A stretch of DNA of 27,112 bases from NCBI GenBank assembly GCA_000961805.1, contig LADV01000211.1, positions 1 through 27,112 of the forward strand, written 5' to 3'. The notes below the pieces were generated by a model that saw only the letters and a list, made by a program, of their open reading frames with translations, was not told the origin of the DNA and ran no database searches. Made by a program: the position numbers and the translations under genes. The stretch is from Peptococcaceae bacterium BRH_c23. Its GTDB lineage: Bacteria; Bacillota_B; Desulfitobacteriia; Desulfitobacteriales; Desulfitobacteriaceae. Shown one piece after another: positions 24,001-27,112 of the stretch; the first letter of the stretch is position 1, and each line of letters starts with the position of its first letter.

Positions 24001-24410
24001 GTGTCACACAGCGCTCGGTGCTTACGACGCAGAGCAAACTAACCGTTCAAGCTCCTACAATGGGGAGCGGGATACATCCTTCGGCGATATGATATATGAA
24101 AGAACCCGCCTACGGCGATAATCTCCACTGGAGACTATCGTGCCAGACTCGCCATCCTTGGCTCGGTTGGCGGCAGTGCACATCCCTGTGCACTGTCCCT
24201 TATCTGGGGTCGGTCGCTTGAACGGAAGTTTGCTTTTCTGCTTACGTAAAGACGTCGCGCTCGTGTGACACTGCGTCCCTGGCTTGTGGGTCCGGGAACG
24301 GAGAGACGGAAAATACGTACAGGTTGCGTGCAAGTGGGGATGGTTCCTGACTTGCATGGGTAACGATAGTTTGGGTGACGGCACATCATGTGCACCGTCT
24401 TGAATAAAGC
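24001..24410. repeat. Structured non-coding element with inverted-repeat ends
   Basis: No gene is visible in this stretch. GTGTCACAC (24001-24009) and GTGTGACAC (24263-24271) are perfect inverted repeats, each with GCGC on the inner side, bounding a 271-bp unit. Inside are the covarying hairpin repeat (24116-24140) and CAGTGCAC-ATCCCT-GTGCACTG (24174-24195). To the right are TGCAAGT/ACTTGCA (24329-24356) and a GACGG/CCGTC hairpin near 24378-24400. GC content looks higher than in nearby intergenic DNA. It may be a MITE-like element or a structured RNA. Confidence 0.5.
24116..24140. repeat. Covarying hairpin repeat, copy 2
   Basis: A 25-nt palindrome with core TCTCC-ACT-GGAGA and stem ends CGATA/TATCG, matching 13496-13520 at 18 of 25 positions. 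The differences at paired positions 4/22, 7/19 and 8/18 keep or improve pairing. Confidence 0.55.
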
Positions 24411-24415
24411 AAAAA

Positions 24416-24455
24416 GGAAAAAGTCCTTAACTTGAGTGGTTGTGGGACTTTTTCC
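24416..24455 (-). terminator. Terminator of the metallophosphoesterase gene
   Basis: GGAAAAAGTCC and GGACTTTTTCC arms pair over 11 bp. On the minus strand they are followed by TTTTTGCTTT. It may also stop transcription from the left. Confidence 0.85.
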
Positions 24456-24467
24456 GTGATAGACATT

Positions 24468-25406
24468 CTAGTTTTTCTGTTGTCTCGGAGGGGCGTCCCC
24501 TCGGTGTAAGGTGAAGAAGGTAATTTCAGGGGGAACGTTAAGGCGAAGAGGAATTAGGCTTTCACCGATCCCGGGGTTTATGTAAAGGGGAACGCCGTTA
24601 ATGACATGGTATCCTTCGTAGAATCCGAGGTCACCTAGATAAGTATTGGTGATGAGAGGTTTGAAGCCAGGTAAGCGGATTTGTCCTCCGTGGGTATGCC
24701 CGGTCAGAAAAAGTTCTGCTCCGTACTTTGCCACATCATCGAGGCAATCTGTGGAATGCGCTAAGACCAGGCGAAAGGGTGGGTTCGATTGGGTCATTGG
24801 GGAAGATGGTAACGTTTGATAGGCCAAATCTACATCGTCGTGAGCGGTGGCTGGATCGTCGACCCCAATAATCCATAGATTAAGGTCTGGCAAGTAAGAG
24901 GCTTCATTGAGCAAGTGAGTCCATCCTAGAGTTTTATATTGCTGTAGGTATCGCTTGAAAAGTGTTCGGGAAAGGTGGCTATAATCGTTATTTCCCATGA
25001 CCACAAATTTTCCATAGGGGGCAGTAAGTCCGCTCAAATACGGATTAAGCTTATCTAAATCCGTGCGGGAAGAGATTATATCCCCAGTGATAACTATAAG
25101 ATCCGGTTTCTGAGCCATTACATCCTCACGAAGGTGTTCAGGGGGAATCCGCAGGCTCTCTAGATGAAGATCACTGAGTTGGCAGATCGTTTTTCCCTCT
25201 AAGGCATCTGGCAGGTTGGGGTAAAACAGATCGAAGTATTGACGGGTTAAGGTTAGGGTATCGTGACCAGCCCAGCCGAAGACTCCTGCACCAGCCAAGG
25301 GTATTGATGTAAGTAACCAATGACTAGCAATAAAACCGCCGATTCTTTGAAAAAAGGTACGGCGTGTAATAGGTTCAGAGAGCGGGGCTGTGAGCTTTTT
25401 TGGCAT
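24468..25406 (-). CDS. Tat-exported metallophosphoesterase (YkuE/YaeI-like)
   Basis: A 312-residue calcineurin-like phosphoesterase. The N-terminus carries a twin-arginine motif (TRRTFFQ, R15-R16) before a hydrophobic segment (about 22-47), so it is probably exported folded. Metal-site motifs follow: SDLHL (D79, H81), TGD (D109), GNND (N139, N140, D141) and GHTHGGQ near residue 238. The usual GNHD is GNND here, so the histidine that normally helps catalysis is replaced by Asn; the reading was checked on the DNA. Related enzymes act on phosphodiesters at the cell surface, but the substrate is unknown. GGAGGG 5 nt before ATG 25406 fixes the start. It is monocistronic and divergent from the gene at 25518. 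Confidence 0.88.
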   Translation of the reverse strand: MPKKLTAPLSEPITRRTFFQRIGGFIASHWLLTSIPLAGAGVFGWAGHDTLTLTRQYFDLFYPNLPDALEGKTICQLSDLHLESLRIPPEHLREDVMAQKPDLIVITGDIISSRTDLDKLNPYLSGLTAPYGKFVVMGNNDYSHLSRTLFKRYLQQYKTLGWTHLLNEASYLPDLNLWIIGVDDPATAHDDVDLAYQTLPSSPMTQSNPPFRLVLAHSTDCLDDVAKYGAELFLTGHTHGGQIRLPGFKPLITNTYLGDLGFYEGYHVINGVPLYINPGIGESLIPLRLNVPPEITFFTLHRGDAPPRQQKN

Positions 25407-25517
25407 TGTGTCCCTCCTTAATTAATCGTTACCCATGGAGTTGTCTTCAGAACTCTTCTGTTCTTAATATCATATCATGTTATTAAGTTACATTGAAAGT
25501 TGAAAAAGGAGGGGAGC

Positions 25518-26432
25518 ATGGTGAAGTTCGGTGGAGATACACCTAATAATCCTTATGATCCCATCGGACCGCAGGGGTTCCCTAGATCACCTAATGGTCA
25601 ATTAGGTCCGGGTTACTCTCCCGGTTCGATCCGTAATACACTAGGTTCAGGCCTTAAAGCAAGTGGCATTTTCCAAAAAGACGGACAAATCCAAAACCTA
25701 AGAGGGGGCTTCATAGGAGCAAAACAACCGAATTATCAAGGTACACAGTGGCAGGGTCCTCCGCCTGCACAGGGTATGGGCCTAGGTTTTACCCAACAAA
25801 GTGGGGGATATCCTCAAGATCAAGGATATAATCAAGGTATGGCAAATTATCAGGGTCAAACCCGTCAACTAGTATTGCAGGCGGCACAAGAGGGGATTAA
25901 TGGCAACGGTGTAGCTACAATCTCTCCGGACAATAGTTTTCTGCTGATCGCTAATTTACCATCCCCACAAATGTTTCTCAGGCAAGGGCAAACAGGGGTA
26001 TATGCTGCCTATTTGGTGGATGACAAAGGGAAGACTGGGTTTTTGGTAGGGGGGTTGCGTCAGGTCGGAAATGGAGTTTATCGGGCACATTTTCAGAGTC
26101 CAGTTCCGCTCCATCATTATAGTCGAGTCGTGGTTTCGGTGGAAAATCCAGCTCAGCTTGGGCAAGCTCCACAAGGTCCTATTCTTTTGAAGGTTAAGGA
26201 ACCTATGGGAGTGATGAGTTTTCTTGGTCCAATGAAGACGACGGTCACCACCGTTTGGGGGAAAGTTACTGGACTGTTCAGTGGTGGCAAAAAAGCGCCA
26301 TTAAGTCCGGAAGTAGCCCCACTCAGTCCGGAATTTCTTCAATCTTTGAACCAAGTGGGCCTTCCACCTGATACGACTGTTCCAGAGATCCCACCAGTCC
26401 CGCCAGCAACTCCGCCCATGGGACAAAATTAG
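25518..26432 (+). CDS. Gly/Gln/Pro-rich protein with an RskA-like beta domain, function unknown
   Basis: A 304-residue protein without signal peptide. The first ~110 residues are low complexity, rich in Gly, Pro, Gln, Asn and Tyr (for example NPYDPIGPQGFPRSPNGQ and the repeated YPQDQGYNQG). Residues about 115-225 (GVATISPDNSFLLIANLP, VYAAYLVDDKGKTGFLVGGL and VVVSVENPAQ) look like the extracellular beta domain of RskA-type anti-sigma factors. No zinc-finger or membrane segment is present, and the tail is Pro-rich. The layout suggests a structural or spore-surface protein, which is only an inference. GGAGGGGAGC before ATG 25518 decides the start; an in-frame TTG at 25500 lies upstream of it. 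Confidence 0.8.
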   Translation: MVKFGGDTPNNPYDPIGPQGFPRSPNGQLGPGYSPGSIRNTLGSGLKASGIFQKDGQIQNLRGGFIGAKQPNYQGTQWQGPPPAQGMGLGFTQQSGGYPQDQGYNQGMANYQGQTRQLVLQAAQEGINGNGVATISPDNSFLLIANLPSPQMFLRQGQTGVYAAYLVDDKGKTGFLVGGLRQVGNGVYRAHFQSPVPLHHYSRVVVSVENPAQLGQAPQGPILLKVKEPMGVMSFLGPMKTTVTTVWGKVTGLFSGGKKAPLSPEVAPLSPEFLQSLNQVGLPPDTTVPEIPPVPPATPPMGQN

Positions 26433-26491
26433 TCTAACAGGCATTTCATAATATGTTCAGGGTTTAAGCATTTTATGAGAATCATCAAATG

Positions 26492-26524
26492 GGCAGGTAA
26501 TTCATGATCTATGAATCACCTGCC
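26492..26524 (+). terminator. Terminator of the Gly/Gln-rich protein gene
   Basis: GGCAGGT-A-ATTCAT and ATGAAT-C-ACCTGCC arms around GATCT, followed by TACTTTTTT. Confidence 0.9.
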
Positions 26525-26578
26525 TACTTTTTTAAGCTAGTTGATACCAGTTTTCTGCGTTCTTAAAGTTATTTAAGG

Positions 26579-26604
26579 AGCTTAGCATTAGCCAAGCTTT
26601 TTTA
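26579..26604 (+). terminator. Second terminator-like hairpin before the transposase
   Basis: AGCTTAGC-ATTA-GCCAAGCT followed by a run of T. It may shield the insertion element from outside transcription. A CCCTTG-CAGCA-CAAGGG hairpin lies about 40 bp downstream. Confidence 0.6.
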
Positions 26605-26729
26605 GTTATAACCCGAGTTTGGCGACATAAATTTCCAGGCCCTTGCAGCACAAGGGTTACAGCCCTCAACCACTATTTGTGTAGTCCTAACTTTTCGAAA
26701 ATATTAACCCGAAAATATACTTTATTATC

Positions 26730-26764
26730 AGCATTTGTGGTATAATATTTGTAGTACTAACTGA
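26730..26764 (+). promoter_or_regulatory. Candidate promoter of the transposase
   Basis: An extended -10 box (TGGTATAAT) about 35 bp before the start codon, with no strong -35. CGAAAATAT occurs twice just upstream (about 26695-26717). The exact left end of the element could not be fixed. Confidence 0.45.
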
Positions 26765-26784
26765 GTTGCTCTTGGAGGCCACAA

Positions 26785-27112
26785 ATGTTTCTAAAGAAAG
26801 TTACCATTAATAAAGAAGGCAAAACCTACAATTATTATAAAATTGTCGCTTCTTATAGAGATAAAGACGGAAAACCTAAGCATCGCCTCATTCAAAACCT
26901 TGGTGTCTTGTCTGAAGAGGATGCCACAAGGATGAAAATGATTCTACAGGTTCAGCAGGATGCTGATCTTTCACTAGCTAAAAGTTCCGACATTGTAGTC
27001 ACAAAGCATTGGGTGTTTCTGCCCATCCTTTTATTACATTCGTTGTGGGAGAACTTCAACTTACATCGATTTTTCACTAATGGATTGCTCACAGAAGCTA
27101 TGGTTCTCAATC
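26785..27112 (+). CDS. IS1634-like transposase, N-terminal part (cut by window edge)
   Basis: An open frame from ATG 26785, preceded by TTGGAGG at 6 nt, and running off the window after about 109 codons. The sequence begins MFLKKVTINKEGKTYNYYKI, continues with a DGKPKHRLIQNLGVL segment and then LLHSLWENFNLHRFF. This is the standard opening of IS1634/IS4-superfamily DDE transposases, in which KxRHR/QxLG precedes the catalytic core. The catalytic D, D and E residues lie beyond the window, so integrity cannot be judged. Confidence 0.85.
   Translation, partial: MFLKKVTINKEGKTYNYYKIVASYRDKDGKPKHRLIQNLGVLSEEDATRMKMILQVQQDADLSLAKSSDIVVTKHWVFLPILLLHSLWENFNLHRFFTNGLLTEAMVLN

Noticed and set aside
24055..24395. 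Two overlapping minus-strand frames of about 86-109 residues
   Set aside because: They cross several perfect hairpins and inverted repeats, are rich in Arg/Pro/Ser from the GC-rich repeat, and lack ribosome sites. A non-coding structured element explains the region better.

Overview
The window looks like a chromosomal segment of an anaerobic, spore-forming, S-layered Firmicute, most likely in or near Desulfosporosinus/Desulfitobacterium (Peptococcaceae). This is inferred from the mix of CWB2 cell-wall-binding proteins, a spore-cortex type SleB hydrolase, a YaaL-like DUF2508 protein, strong AGGAGG-type ribosome sites and a TolC/RND pump of the kind found in this group. No rRNA or tRNA was seen, and the species call is not proven by the sequence.

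Layout. (1) 1-8680 is a cell-surface block. An amidase gene remnant (139-279) is followed by three proteins that all carry triple CWB2 modules: a secreted GH18-type glycoside hydrolase (minus strand), a divergent subtilisin-like protease, and the probable main S-layer protein. The S-layer gene has a long, highly structured 5' leader. (2) 8700-9550 is a gene graveyard holding IS66-type remnants and a cut-off Rpn/PD-(D/E)XK-like gene. (3) 9620-10950 is a TolC-like gene with its own promoter and operator. (4) 10950-14000 has a duplicated terminator around decayed coding sequence, a DEAD-box RNA helicase with an unusual leader, palindromic repeats and a 58-residue coiled-coil gene. (5) 14056-16120 is an S41 processing protease plus a small DUF948-like membrane protein. 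(6) 16178-16424 (minus) is a frameshifted YtxH gene. (7) 16577-21767 is an efflux operon: membrane-fusion lipoprotein, RND permease and a TetR regulator that probably starts at CTG. (8) 21962-26524 holds a zinc-ribbon mini-protein, a DUF2508 protein, a LysM-SleB hydrolase with a possible self-masking ribosome site, a ~400 bp structured non-coding element, a Tat-exported metallophosphoesterase and an unfamiliar Gly/Gln/Pro-rich protein with an RskA-like domain. (9) The right edge cuts into an IS1634-like transposase.

The strongest systems-level signal is that the orphan TolC-like gene (9767) and the MFP-RND-TetR operon (from 16697) are 7 kb apart yet have nearly the same promoter, TTGATT-N17-TATAAA. 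In both, a TetR-type operator containing TGACCGAAC sits at the expected transcription start. This suggests one regulon that assembles a three-part pump in a cell covered by an S-layer. The second signal is RNA-level control: a branched S-layer leader, a hairpin over the sleB ribosome site, and a hairpin repeat whose two copies covary.
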